Source of the DNA: Deltaproteobacteria bacterium
GTDB lineage: Bacteria > Desulfobacterota > Desulfobacteria > Desulfobacterales > Desulfatirhabdiaceae
Assembly: GCA_016219185.1 (NCBI GenBank)
Contig: JACRBZ010000030.1
Location: 124,001-188,000, forward strand
Length of the DNA: 64,000 nt
Direction: 5' to 3'
Shown: positions 16,707 to 27,981 of the stretch, piece by piece
How the letters are laid out: every line of letters starts with the position of its first letter
Numbering within the stretch: position 1 is the first letter of the stretch
The notes under the pieces: model-generated
The model's database searches: none
What the model saw: only the letters and a program-made list of their open reading frames with translations
Told to the model about the DNA's origin: nothing
Position numbers and translations under genes: made by a program

Positions 16707-17650
16707 GTTGTCTGCTTTTTGATGCCAGAAGCGATTTCCGGTTCCGTGCTTCCCGTTAAAAATTGCGGGGCTGAATAGGCCGGACCCGGATATTGATAGA
16801 ATCCCTGACCGCTTTTTGTGCCCAGTCTTCCTTTATCCACATACTCTTTCATGAATGCGGCGTTTGCAAGGGTCTGGGGATCTTTGCCCTTCCTGGCCCA
16901 GTAATCGGTGACTTTCCAGACCGTATCCAGGCCGATGCTGTCCATCATGCCGAATGGCCCGACCGGGGTGTGCATGATGCCCATCCATGCCCGATCGATA
17001 TCCTCCACCTCAGCCACATTGCCGGCGGCAAGTGTCTGCGCTGCCTTGAAAACCTCAGTGAGCATGGCGTTAAACACATACCCGTAATTTTCTTTTTTCA
17101 GCAGGATCGCAATCTGCCCGATCCGCGCTGCAAAGGCCTGGATCAGTGAAAGGGTTTCCGCTGAAGTGCCGGAGTGGGGCATGATGTCAACGATGTTGGT
17201 CACCCGGATATCATGGAAATGAAAAGCGGCGAATTTGTCGGGCCTGCCCGTGGCCTCGGCAATCATGGAGGGAATCAGGGTCGATGTATTGGTTGTAAAA
17301 ATGGTATGCGCCGGGCAAAGCCGGTTGAACTGTGAAAAGACCCTGGCTTTCAGTGCCGGATCCTCAGGGACCGACTCGCTGACAAAATCGATATCCTTTG
17401 CCGCTTCCTCCGGTTGGCTTGAACAGTGAATGCGCTTCAGGGAAGCCTCGGCCTCCTCCGGCGTCAATCTGCCGGAATTCCGGAATGAACCAGCCAGCTT
17501 GGCGATCCGTTTCAGGCTGCTTTCAAATATCGCGGGCCCCACATCGTAGAGAACCACTTCATAACCGCTGATGGCGCACTGGAAAGCAATCTGCTGTCCC
17601 ATTGTTCCGGCGCCGATGATCAGAATTTTTCGAATATCATCAATCTTCAT
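16703..17650 (-). CDS. 3-hydroxyacyl-CoA dehydrogenase
   Basis: A 315-residue NAD-dependent enzyme that oxidises 3-hydroxyacyl-CoA to 3-oxoacyl-CoA. It has the Rossmann motif ILIIGAGTMGQQIA at residue 8, SEDPA-like ESVPEDPALK, NTSTLIPS, and the catalytic His region FAAFHFHDIRVTNIVDIMP. The usual His-Phe-Phe-Asn-Pro signature is modified to FHFHDIR, so substrate or rate may differ from the classic enzyme. I chose the ATG at 17650 (GAGAGGAACT before it), because the longer frame upstream is not conserved in type. The gene is first in an operon with the patatin gene. Confidence 0.82.
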   Translation of the reverse strand: MKIDDIRKILIIGAGTMGQQIAFQCAISGYEVVLYDVGPAIFESSLKRIAKLAGSFRNSGRLTPEEAEASLKRIHCSSQPEEAAKDIDFVSESVPEDPALKARVFSQFNRLCPAHTIFTTNTSTLIPSMIAEATGRPDKFAAFHFHDIRVTNIVDIMPHSGTSAETLSLIQAFAARIGQIAILLKKENYGYVFNAMLTEVFKAAQTLAAGNVAEVEDIDRAWMGIMHTPVGPFGMMDSIGLDTVWKVTDYWARKGKDPQTLANAAFMKEYVDKGRLGTKSGQGFYQYPGPAYSAPQFLTGSTEPEIASGIKKQTT

Positions 17651-18015
17651 AGTTCCTCTCTTCCGGCAGAAAACATCCTGCCGTTTCACGTGGTGAATTT
17701 CTGAAAAAGGGTTGAATAAAGCAATTTTTTTCATTGGGCATTCAAGAAAAACAATTGAGAGCGTGGAAAAATCACCGCCAGATCTCATCACAAAAATATC
17801 CGAACTTGTCACCATTATCAATGAAATTCAGTTCAAATGCTCTCTTCCCCCCTTTCTTTTCCGGTAAGGGCGGCAGCGCATACTGGCGTCATACTGAAAA
17901 AAGCTTGCATCATTATGATGTATTTGACATTGGTTGGGCCGATAAGGATTTCAATTCGCATGATGAAAATTCAGGATACCCCTTCCGGCATCGGGCGTTG
18001 TTACCTCGAAATCGT
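17651..18015. other. Intergenic region, no intact gene
   Basis: This stretch between the dehydrogenase start and the GntR remnant holds open frames on both strands, but none with a ribosome site or recognisable family. It probably contains the dehydrogenase promoter and the eroded front of the GntR remnant. Confidence 0.4.
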
Positions 18016-18144
18016 GGCCTGGCCCATATCCGCATTATCGACGCCATGGAACGGGGAAGCGGGACTGAGGCCCGGCAGTTGATGATTGTCCATCTGAACG
18101 AGGCGGATGCGGCTGTTTTTTTGTTAGGTCACTGCAAGTGGTAA
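18016..18144 (+). pseudogene. Possible remnant of a GntR (FCD) regulator C-terminus
   Basis: The frame ending at 18144 carries HIRIIDAMERGSGTEARQL followed by MIVHLNEADAAVF. This matches the last two helices of the FCD ligand domain of FadR-type regulators (H..I..A...GD...A......HL). Nothing upstream in any frame looks like the winged-helix DNA-binding domain or the rest of the FCD domain. It therefore looks like the eroded 3' end of a regulator once divergent from the beta-oxidation genes. The match is short. Confidence 0.4.
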
Positions 18145-18203
18145 AGATCCGGACAAAATCGATTGCGGATCATCACATCCATAAGAGTACAAAGGAATGA
18201 AGC

Positions 18204-19001
18204 ATGGCCTCAATTTTGGCGATGTATGCGGTTGTAGGGGCTGCTGCAGGCGTTTTGGCCGGCCTTCTGGGCATTGGCGGGGGGGTGGTGATCGTTCCGA
18301 TGCTGGTGTTCTCTTTCGCCCGCCAGGGGATACCGGACCAGGCGATCATGCATCTGGCTCTGGGCACTTCCATGGCCAGTATCATGTTCACGGCTGTTTC
18401 CAGTTTCTGGTTTCACCATCGACGGGACGCCGTGAGATGGCTGGTGGTCCGGCGCCTTGTTGCCGGTATTTTCCTGGGCACATTTCTGGGCTCATGCGTG
18501 GCCGCCAGTCTTTCAACACGCTTTCTGAAAGGTTTTTTTGTGATATTTCTCTATTACGTGGCGGTTCAGATGCTGTTTGGCCGAAAACCGAAACCCGGCA
18601 GGCAACTCCCCGGGGTCGCGGGTATGTTCGGGGTGGGTAACGTGATCGGCGGTGTGTCCAGTCTGGTGGGTATTGGCGGCGGCACACTCTCCGTACCCTT
18701 TATGGTGTGGTGCAACATCCCCCTGCGCGAGGCTATCGGCACATCGGCGGCCATTGGCTTTCCGATCGCTGTGGCCGGCGCTATCGGATACTTTTATAAT
18801 GGCCTGTCAGCAACCGGACTGCCCGGCTATTCTCTGGGCTACGTCTATCTGCCGGCCCTGGTCGGGATTGTCGGTGCAAGCATGCTGACCGCTCCGCTCG
18901 GTGTTCGCCTGGCCCACAGTCTTCCCGTGGATAAGCTCACGCGGCTGTTCGCCGCCCTGCTTCTGGCGGTGGCCACCCGCATGCTGATCAGCCTTTTTTG
19001 A
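18204..19001 (+). CDS. Sulfite exporter TauE/SafE (TSUP) family permease
   Basis: A 265-residue integral membrane protein with about eight hydrophobic helices and the duplicated glycine-rich signature of the family (GLLGIGGGVVIVPML near residue 20, SSLVGIGGGTLSVPFM near residue 150). Family members move small organic or inorganic sulfur anions, often sulfite, sulfonates or sulfoacetate. The substrate here is not determinable. AAAGGAATG precedes the start. It is convergent with the selenoprotein gene. Confidence 0.85.
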   Translation: MASILAMYAVVGAAAGVLAGLLGIGGGVVIVPMLVFSFARQGIPDQAIMHLALGTSMASIMFTAVSSFWFHHRRDAVRWLVVRRLVAGIFLGTFLGSCVAASLSTRFLKGFFVIFLYYVAVQMLFGRKPKPGRQLPGVAGMFGVGNVIGGVSSLVGIGGGTLSVPFMVWCNIPLREAIGTSAAIGFPIAVAGAIGYFYNGLSATGLPGYSLGYVYLPALVGIVGASMLTAPLGVRLAHSLPVDKLTRLFAALLLAVATRMLISLF

Positions 19002-19021
19002 ACCTTTGGCAGCAATTAAAA

Positions 19022-19065
19022 AGGGCAAACCCGTATATGATAAAATCATAAAACCGATCTGCCCT
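19022..19065. terminator. Hairpin between convergent genes
   Basis: AGGGCA (19022-19027) pairs with TGCCCT (19060-19065), and an inner TATGAT/ATCATA stem lies between them. The position between two convergent stops fits a bidirectional terminator, although the stem is broken. Confidence 0.35.
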
Positions 19066-19091
19066 GGTATTAAGTCGACGGGAATGTTGAT

Positions 19092-19409
19092 TTAAGTTGA
19101 ACAGCAGGAACCGGTGGTTCCGCAACTGGAACAGCCCGAGGTAAAATCAATTCCGCAATCCACTTTGAAACCGCTTACCAGAAAATCCACTTTGATAGGC
19201 TTGGCTTTTTCCATGAATTCTTTATCCACAACATATTTAAAGCCATCAATTTCAAAAACATCATCTGTTTCTTTTGACTCATCCAGAGCCATTGCCATAC
19301 TTGGCCCGCCTCATCCGCCTTCGTTTAAAAAAATACGGATGGGAGAGACTTCCTTGCCTTTAAAGTATTCAGCTATCTGTTCCGTAGCTGATGGGGTAAC
19401 CTCGATCAT
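19092..19409 (-). CDS. HesB/IscA-like selenoprotein, UGA-encoded Sec at residue 33
   Basis: A 105-residue protein. From the ATG at 19409 (GGAGGGTGTC before it) the frame reads an IscA/HesB-like opening (MIEVTPSATEQIAEYFKG), reaches EGG, then an in-frame TGA at 19311-19313, then GGPSMAMALDES and a complete C-terminal half ending CSSCGTTGSCC. In cysteine homologues the TGA position is the Cys of EGGCGGPS. HesB-like selenoproteins of this length are known from deltaproteobacteria. The natural role is uncertain; IscA relatives bind iron or [2Fe-2S] clusters. Gene callers are likely to report only the downstream 68 residues. It is monocistronic. Confidence 0.9.
19286..19313 (-). promoter_or_regulatory. 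Bacterial SECIS-like stem-loop after the HesB-like UGA
   Basis: Downstream of the UGA the mRNA can fold GGGCCA (19307-19302) with UGGCUC (19291-19286). Alternatively it forms the tighter GCCA-AGUA-UGGC hairpin (19305-19294), with GU in the loop. The second form resembles the peroxiredoxin SECIS loop. The choice between the two folds is uncertain. Confidence 0.55.
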
Positions 19410-19651
19410 GACACCCTCCTCATAGTGATGATAATTGAAATCCGCTCATAAAAGCAGATCGGACATACTGTTTACACAGTACGAATGAATGAAACTAACC
19501 ATAGGGAAGATGTTTGTCAATGATTATCAGAGGGCCATGATTCAGGATTCAGGGGTCGGAACCAGTCGATTTAATTTGTCTCTGATCAGCAAAAAATAAC
19601 ACCGGTCATTTCCTCCGTTAGCCCATTCGCCGGGAGATCTTTTGATTTGGC

Positions 19652-20584
19652 TCATTCCAGCTCTTCCGGAATAAATGCGACTACATCATCAATTGAATTC
19701 GCGTCAGTCAAAAGAAGAATGATGCGATCCATTCCAAGCGCATTTCCGGAGGATGCCGGCATATCGTTCAAGGCGCTTAGAAAGCTTTCCGGCATGGGGT
19801 AGTCCATTTTTCCGGCATGTCTGCGAAGCCGCCGCTCTTCTTCAAAACGCTTTCGCTGCTCAACCGGGTCTGTCAGTTCGGTAAATGCATTGCACAGCTC
19901 AAGCCCGGCGATATAAAGCTCAAAACGCTCGGCAACCAAAGGATCGTCCGGTTTCAGCCTGGCAAGGGCGCTGCAGGAAGCCGGATAATCATAGAGAAAA
20001 ACCGGGCGGTCGTTTCCGAGGCGGGGTTCAATTTCAATTGCCATGATTTCATCAAAGCGATGCTGGGTCAGTGCATCTTTCATCGAAGTTTGCGCGTATC
20101 GATCAAATGCTTCGCATACCGTTATGCGGTCCCAGGGGGATGACAGAAATATCCGCCGTTCCCGATAGCCGATGGAATCGGGCTGGCCGGCAGCCCCGGC
20201 AACAAACTGAATCAGTTTTTCGCACTGGAGCATCATTTCCAGGTAGGTATGGCCGGCAGTGTACCATTCCAGAAGGGTGAATTCCGGCAGATGCATCCGG
20301 CCCCTTTCCTGACTGCGGAAACACCGGCAGATTTGAAATATTCGCGGGTGTCCGGCGCTAAGGAGCCGTTTCATACAGAGTTCCGGGGAGGTGTGCAGGA
20401 ACCACTCCCCGGCTTCCTGAGCATCAATGTGGGTTTCAGGTGCCGGGGCCGGAATCCGAACCGGGGTCTCGACCTCAAGATAATCGTTTTGGATAAAAAA
20501 GATGCGAACGGCTTGAAGAATTTTGGCTCTCAGAATCAGATTCCGTCGAATGAAATGTTGTCGGTAATGCTTCATGGGCTCCAT
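19652..20584 (-). CDS. epmA: EF-P lysyltransferase-like protein (EpmA/PoxA/GenX, class II LysRS paralogue)
   Basis: A 310-residue class II synthetase catalytic core without an anticodon-binding domain, the hallmark of EpmA, which attaches beta-lysine to elongation factor P. Motif 2 is FRSQERGRMHLPEFTLLEWY and motif 3 includes SGNALGMDRIILLL. The ATG at 20584 follows GGAAAG; the upstream extension of about 37 residues has no family resemblance. No efp or epmB is nearby, so the target is inferred. It is divergent from the gene at 20769. Confidence 0.85.
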   Translation of the reverse strand: MEPMKHYRQHFIRRNLILRAKILQAVRIFFIQNDYLEVETPVRIPAPAPETHIDAQEAGEWFLHTSPELCMKRLLSAGHPRIFQICRCFRSQERGRMHLPEFTLLEWYTAGHTYLEMMLQCEKLIQFVAGAAGQPDSIGYRERRIFLSSPWDRITVCEAFDRYAQTSMKDALTQHRFDEIMAIEIEPRLGNDRPVFLYDYPASCSALARLKPDDPLVAERFELYIAGLELCNAFTELTDPVEQRKRFEEERRLRRHAGKMDYPMPESFLSALNDMPASSGNALGMDRIILLLTDANSIDDVVAFIPEELE

Positions 20585-20768
20585 TAAAAGAATTCTTTCC
20601 GGGTTGGAAGTTATTGAAAAAGTCTTGTTTCGGAAAACATTCCATGTTATCAGAATTAAATACTGAAGCAGAACAGTATGAGGATAATCAATCAATATAT
20701 ATTTTCAAAACTTTAGTTGCATTTGTCAATTCAATTATTTTTTGAATCATCTGGCGGAGGAACGATTC

Positions 20769-21263
20769 ATGGCTCGGGACAACAAACGCTCGGCATTCAC
20801 AACGGTATTTTTTCTCGCATTCTTTTTCCAGATCATTTTTGTTTTTGCGGACATGCGAGATACGCCCAGCAAGGCAGCGGTTGAGTTTGCGCGAATGTAT
20901 TATCAGCTTGATCCGGCAATGGCGACCCGACTCTGCGACGAACTCGCGCTGGATGAAGAAAACAATGTGGTGGCCGCCTACATTCAAAACACGGCAAAGC
21001 AGGCCAATGAACGGGGATATGACGTCAGTTATATGAAAAACAGTCTTTTTAACGTTAAAACCCATACACTAAAAATGGGTTCCAGCAGTGCTGAAATTCG
21101 AATTACCGGGGACATGAAAAAAGGAATCAATCCGCTGTTTGCCTATGTGGGAAAACTGTTTTTTCTCGGAAAAACCACTCCGCTGGACCAGACCGTCAAT
21201 GTCATTAAGGAAGGTGGAAAGTGGAAGGTCTGCGAAGGTTTTTTTTCAGTATCTGAAGTCTGA
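20769..21263 (+). CDS. Membrane-anchored or secreted protein of unknown function
   Basis: A 164-residue protein with a basic start, one long hydrophobic segment (residues 10-29) that is a signal anchor or signal peptide, and a soluble domain with mixed alpha/beta character ending GGKWKVCEGFFSV. The end resembles NTF2-like/DUF4878 lipoprotein-type domains, but no lipobox Cys follows the hydrophobic segment. GGCGGAGG lies six bases before the ATG at 20769. I do not recognise a specific family. It is divergent from epmA and 138 bp upstream of the HD gene. Confidence 0.75.
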   Translation: MARDNKRSAFTTVFFLAFFFQIIFVFADMRDTPSKAAVEFARMYYQLDPAMATRLCDELALDEENNVVAAYIQNTAKQANERGYDVSYMKNSLFNVKTHTLKMGSSSAEIRITGDMKKGINPLFAYVGKLFFLGKTTPLDQTVNVIKEGGKWKVCEGFFSVSEV

Positions 21264-21401
21264 TGATTTATGAAAGGAATCAGGGAAGGCATCGGTCAGG
21301 GACCGGCGTCCCCTGACAGCGGGCATCCTCGCAATCGGATCTAACACCTTATCATTTTTGGGCGAGACAGCTTTCATGCCTGGTTCTAACCCCCATCTGC
21401 C

Positions 21402-22190
21402 ATGATTCTGATTGAAAAATCTCCAAAAGCCATGTCCCCCGTTTATGCCCGAATGCGCCAGCGGGCCCGCCAGATTGTGTCACGGTTTCCACAGCCTGCT
21501 TTTTACAGAGACTTTTCTCATCTCCTTGATATATCGAGAAGTTTTTTTCGTACAAACCCGGTTTTGAGAAGCCTGTACGCGTTTGTCGCCGAGCACCTGG
21601 AAGATGATTTCGGGCATGGGCTTGACCATGCCGTTAAGGTAACCATTGATGCCGGTGCATTGATGATGATTGAAGGCAACCGCTGCGGGTATTCGAGTGC
21701 TTATACGGATCAGCGCGTCATCATTGTGCAAAGTGCGGGGCTCCTTCATGATATCAAACGTAAAATGAAGGAACATGCCGTTGAAGGGGCGGAATATGCC
21801 AGGAAAACCCTTCGAGCCTATCCGTATGCTCCGGATGAAATTGAAGACATCTGTCAGGCCATTCGCAATCATGAAGCGTTTCAGCCTCCTGTCAGCATCA
21901 ACACGCTTGAGGGTGCCCTGGTAGCCGATTGCCTCTATGATGCCGATAAATTCCGCTGGGGGCCGGATAATTTTTCGCATACCGTGTGGGACATGGTGTC
22001 TTTTTTTAACCCGCCGTTGTCGGAATTTCTGAGCCGCTATCCCAAGGCAATGGACGGGCTTTTAAAAATCAAGCAGACCTTTCACACTCAGACCGGAAAG
22101 GCTTATGGCCCTGAATTTATCGACATGGGCATTGCAATTGGAGAAGAACTGCTGGATGTGATTCAATCAGAGTTTGTATCTGTTGAATAA
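21402..22190 (+). CDS. HD-domain phosphohydrolase
   Basis: A 262-residue cytoplasmic protein with the HD metal site: HGLDHAVKV at about residue 71, the HD pair in LLHDIKRKM, a following conserved His (KEHAVEGAEYA) and a later Asp in VADCLYDADKFRWG. This is the YfbR/metal-dependent phosphohydrolase type rather than the HD-GYP type. The substrate, a nucleotide or second messenger, cannot be inferred. A response regulator gene follows 39 bp downstream. Confidence 0.8.
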   Translation: MILIEKSPKAMSPVYARMRQRARQIVSRFPQPAFYRDFSHLLDISRSFFRTNPVLRSLYAFVAEHLEDDFGHGLDHAVKVTIDAGALMMIEGNRCGYSSAYTDQRVIIVQSAGLLHDIKRKMKEHAVEGAEYARKTLRAYPYAPDEIEDICQAIRNHEAFQPPVSINTLEGALVADCLYDADKFRWGPDNFSHTVWDMVSFFNPPLSEFLSRYPKAMDGLLKIKQTFHTQTGKAYGPEFIDMGIAIGEELLDVIQSEFVSVE

Positions 22191-22229
22191 TTCTTATTAA
22201 CCACCACCTCGGTCCGTAATAGAGTTGCC

Positions 22230-23549
22230 ATGAAAAGAATTTTACCCGTAGATGATGAAGTCATTATTGCCACCCGGTTGCAGGAGCTTCTGGTTTCCAT
22301 TGGATATGATGTGCCCGATATCGCCGGTTCCGGAGAAGAAGCGATTGACCTGGCAAAAACGCTGAAACCGGATTTAATCATAATGGATATCGTGATGCCC
22401 GGTCCGATGGATGGTATTGCCGCCGCGGAAAAAATCCGGGCTGATCTGGATATTCCGGTAATTTTTCTAACAGCTTATTCAGATGAAACCCTCATTGCCC
22501 GGGCCAAGCTATCCGATCCTCTCGGGTACATTCTGAAGCCTTTTGATGAAAATCAAATGAAATCCGCCATTGAACTGGCGTTGCATAAAAATGATGTGGA
22601 TAAACTCCTTAAAGAAGCCAATCAAATGCTGGAGCATCGCGTCCGTCTGCGGACCGCCGAGCTTACCGAATCCAATTATAAGCTTTTTGAGGAAATCCAG
22701 GAACATAAAAAGACCGAAGCGGCGCTGGTTGAGCAGACCCAGCGAAATGAAATGATTCTTCAAACCGCAATGGAAGGATTCTGGATTACCGATACCAGCG
22801 GCATGATTCAGGAAGTAAATTCGTCCGCGGCTTCAATTCTGGGGTATCTGCCCGAAGAGCTTCAGCGAAAGTCGATCTATGATTTCGAGCCTGAAGACCA
22901 TCGCCAGCTTGCTCTCCATATTCGAAAGGCTGTTCGAAGAGGGGTAAACCAGTATGAAGCCCAGCTTCTGCATAAGGAAGGAAATGTCGTATTGCTGGAA
23001 TTCAGCACGAATTTTCTAAACATTGGGGAGAAAAAATTTCTTTTTTCTTTTTTCAGTGATGTTACAAAAAAGAATCAACTGGTTACGTCCTTAAAAGACC
23101 GGGAAATCGAATTAAAAATCAAGACTCAGAATCTTAAGGAAGTGAACACCGCGCTGAAATCCCTTCTGAAAAAGCGAGACTCGGACAGGATGGAACTGGA
23201 AGAAAAAGTGCTGTTCAATGTAAAAGAAATGATCTCTCCATATATCAAGAAACTCAGAGAATCAGAACTGAGTGAAAAACAGGGGATCTATCTGACGATT
23301 CTTGAAGCCAATGTCAAGGATATTCTCTCGCCGTTTTCCCCGAAATTGACATCCCGTCATTTTAAGTTGACCAAGTCCGAACTGCAGATTGCCAAGTTGG
23401 TTCGGATGGGGATTACATCCAAGGAAATCGCGGAATTAATGGGGCTTTCCCGTAGAACGATCGAATCTCACCGGGATCGGATTCGAAAAAAAATCGGTTT
23501 GGACAGCCGCAAGCGGAACCTGAGGACATTTCTGATGTCCATTGACTAA
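22230..23549 (+). CDS. Response regulator with PAS sensor and LuxR-type DNA-binding domain
   Basis: 439 residues: a receiver domain (1-120, phospho-Asp in LIIMDIVMPGPMDG, Lys in ILKPFDE), a coiled coil (about 125-175), a PAS domain (about 175-300), a second helical linker and a C-terminal LuxR/GerE helix-turn-helix (SELQIAKLVRMGITSKEIA). The N-terminus has PVDDE where DDE is usual, so the acidic pocket keeps both Asp residues. The output indicates DNA binding. The cognate kinase and targets are not visible. Confidence 0.85.
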   Translation: MKRILPVDDEVIIATRLQELLVSIGYDVPDIAGSGEEAIDLAKTLKPDLIIMDIVMPGPMDGIAAAEKIRADLDIPVIFLTAYSDETLIARAKLSDPLGYILKPFDENQMKSAIELALHKNDVDKLLKEANQMLEHRVRLRTAELTESNYKLFEEIQEHKKTEAALVEQTQRNEMILQTAMEGFWITDTSGMIQEVNSSAASILGYLPEELQRKSIYDFEPEDHRQLALHIRKAVRRGVNQYEAQLLHKEGNVVLLEFSTNFLNIGEKKFLFSFFSDVTKKNQLVTSLKDREIELKIKTQNLKEVNTALKSLLKKRDSDRMELEEKVLFNVKEMISPYIKKLRESELSEKQGIYLTILEANVKDILSPFSPKLTSRHFKLTKSELQIAKLVRMGITSKEIAELMGLSRRTIESHRDRIRKKIGLDSRKRNLRTFLMSID

Positions 23550-23772
23550 TCGTTCGAAAGGTGTCGGGGGGATAAACGTGATGCCCGGCACCATGCTCTC
23601 CTATATATCGTACTTTCAAAAAGATGATTAAAGCCTGCCTTCATGGTCACTGCACCGCATTGCTTTCGCAGATGCAATAAACTTTACTTTTGAGGGGTTT
23701 TCTTGACAGGATGCTTTTTCGCGAAAACATGCGTCCGTGAATCGCTTTGGAATCCGTGTCGTGATTTACATT
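23550..23772. other. Intergenic region after the LuxR-type regulator
   Basis: About 220 bases without a supported gene. It has no clear terminator hairpin and ends at the promoter of the queA operon. Confidence 0.4.
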
Positions 23773-23802
23773 TTGACAAATTGCATGGTTTAAAATTATA
23801 TT
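23773..23802 (+). promoter_or_regulatory. Sigma-70-type promoter for the queA operon
   Basis: TTGACA (23773-23778) and TATATT (23797-23802) are separated by 18 bases within an AT-rich stretch, about 80 bases before the DUF2065 start codon. Confidence 0.6.
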
Positions 23803-23881
23803 AATAACTTTAACATTTTGAAGGAAAACGATAAGTTCCGGATTGATTCCGCTTCGGGAACTGAAATGGATTGATGAATCG

Positions 23882-24067
23882 ATGGATTTTTTTCTCTGCG
23901 TGTTGGGTATGGTCATGATCATCGAAGGGCTTCCGTATTTTGCCGTTCCGGAGCGAATGAAATTCTGGGTATCCAAAATCCTGGAAATGCCGGATGGGTG
24001 GCTCAGGCGTTTTGGCCTGGTGCTCATGATCACGGGCCTGTGGCTGGTGTATCTGGGAAAGAGGTAA
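23882..24067 (+). CDS. DUF2065 family small membrane protein (YjeT-like)
   Basis: A 61-residue protein with two hydrophobic helices joined by a polar loop containing a Trp-Lys/Trp-Leu-Arg pattern: FLCVLGMVMIIEGLPYFAVP, then WLRRFGLVLMITGLWLVYL. This is the DUF2065 architecture, for which no function is established. I prefer the ATG at 23882; a TTG at 23843 would add 13 unrelated residues. It precedes queA by 4 bp in the same operon. Confidence 0.75.
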   Translation: MDFFLCVLGMVMIIEGLPYFAVPERMKFWVSKILEMPDGWLRRFGLVLMITGLWLVYLGKR

Positions 24068-24071
24068 TCCG

Positions 24072-26496
<2,425 letters not shown>

Positions 26497-26513
26497 AAAT
26501 AAGGAAACCGATC

Positions 26514-27698
26514 ATGACGATAGCCAAGCATATTGAAGGCATTTTGACAAAATCCTCATGGATTCGCAAAATGTTTGAAGAAGGTGGCCGCCTGAAGGCG
26601 ATTCACGGGGCGGAGAATGTATATGATTTCAGTCTGGGAAATCCCAACCTGGATCCGCCCGAGGCATTCAAAACCATCCTGAAAACCCTTTTGGACCAGG
26701 AAACGCCGGGATGTCACGGTTATATGTCCAATACCGGTTATCCGGAAGTCCGAAAATCCGTTGCGGATTATTTGTGTTCGGAGCAGGGCGTTTCGATTTC
26801 GGCGGCCGAGATTGTCATGACCTGCGGGGCCGCAGGCGGGCTGAATGTCATTCTGAAAGCCATCACCGATTCCGGGGACGAGATTCTGACGCCAACACCC
26901 CATTTTGTGGAATATGGGTTCTATGTCGGCAATCATGGCGGCATATTGAAAACGGTTCCGACGCACCCGGATTTTACCCTGAATATCGAGGCCATTTCGG
27001 ATGCCATTACGCCAAGGACCAAGGCGGTTCTGATCAATTCTCCCAACAACCCGACCGGACAGATCTATTCCGAAGACAGCCTGACGGCACTGGGAGAGGC
27101 GCTGACCCAAAAGGGAAAAGCGTTTGGAAGAACCATTTACCTGATAGCGGATGAGCCTTATCGAAAGGTCATTTATGATGGGGTGAGGGTCCCGAGTGTT
27201 TTCGGCTGTTATGCCGAAAGCATCATGACCACTTCCTATTCAAAGGATATCTCGATTCCGGGAGAGCGGATCGGATTTATCGCCGTAAATCCCGCGGCAA
27301 CTCACAGGGAGCAGCTTTTGGGCGCCATGGCGCTGACCAACCGAATCCTGGGCTTTGTCAATGCGCCGGCCCTCATGCAGCGCGTGATTGCCAGGATGCA
27401 GGGAGCAAGCGTGGATATTTCCGTTTATGCCAGAAAACGGGAACTTCTTTGTAACGGTCTTTCGGAAAGCGGATATGATTTTGTAAAACCCCCCGGGACA
27501 TTTTATCTTTTTCCGCGAACGCCCATTGCCGATGATGTTGAATTCGTAAGAGCGCTGCAAAAGGAACTGATCCTCGTGGTTCCCGGAAGCGGTTTCGGCG
27601 GGCCCGGGCATTTCAGAATTGCATTCTGCGTATCGGATGAAACCATCATCAAATCATTGCCCGGCTTTAAGCGGGTGATGGATCATTTCAAGCCCTGA
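26514..27698 (+). CDS. PLP-dependent class I/II aminotransferase
   Basis: A 394-residue fold-type I aminotransferase of the aspartate aminotransferase family. Landmarks are SLGNPNLDPP, the substrate-binding NSPNNPTGQIY, the ADEPYRK segment and the Schiff-base Lys in TSYSKDISIPGERIG. The C-terminal Arg that holds the substrate carboxylate is in HFRIAFCV. The amino donor is not determinable from sequence. It is 17 bp after the nfu-type gene and ends the operon at a terminator. Confidence 0.88.
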   Translation: MTIAKHIEGILTKSSWIRKMFEEGGRLKAIHGAENVYDFSLGNPNLDPPEAFKTILKTLLDQETPGCHGYMSNTGYPEVRKSVADYLCSEQGVSISAAEIVMTCGAAGGLNVILKAITDSGDEILTPTPHFVEYGFYVGNHGGILKTVPTHPDFTLNIEAISDAITPRTKAVLINSPNNPTGQIYSEDSLTALGEALTQKGKAFGRTIYLIADEPYRKVIYDGVRVPSVFGCYAESIMTTSYSKDISIPGERIGFIAVNPAATHREQLLGAMALTNRILGFVNAPALMQRVIARMQGASVDISVYARKRELLCNGLSESGYDFVKPPGTFYLFPRTPIADDVEFVRALQKELILVVPGSGFGGPGHFRIAFCVSDETIIKSLPGFKRVMDHFKP

Positions 27699-27707
27699 AT
27701 AGAAAAT

Positions 27708-27770
27708 CAGGCTGAACTCAGGATGGCATTGATGAATTAATGGCATGCTTCAGACTTCAGCCTGTTTTTT
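27708..27770 (+). terminator. Terminator after the queA-tgt operon
   Basis: CAGGCTGAA (27708-27716) pairs with TTCAGCCTG (27756-27764), followed by TTTTTT. The arms share the AGGCTGAA core with hairpins at 34378 and 38656. Confidence 0.75.
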
Positions 27771-27981
27771 CTTCTTGACAGAATAAATCCATTCATATAT
27801 CAAAATAGTAACAATGTTTCGTTTTTAATATATTTTTATTTGAATTGTTGCTGCTACTATCTATATATCAATAAGTTATAAAATATATTTCAACAGAACA
27901 TTATTTTTTATCATTGTGATTAGAGTGTTCAAATCGCAATACAAATCATTTATTTATCATTATTTCAATTTGTTGAATGGG

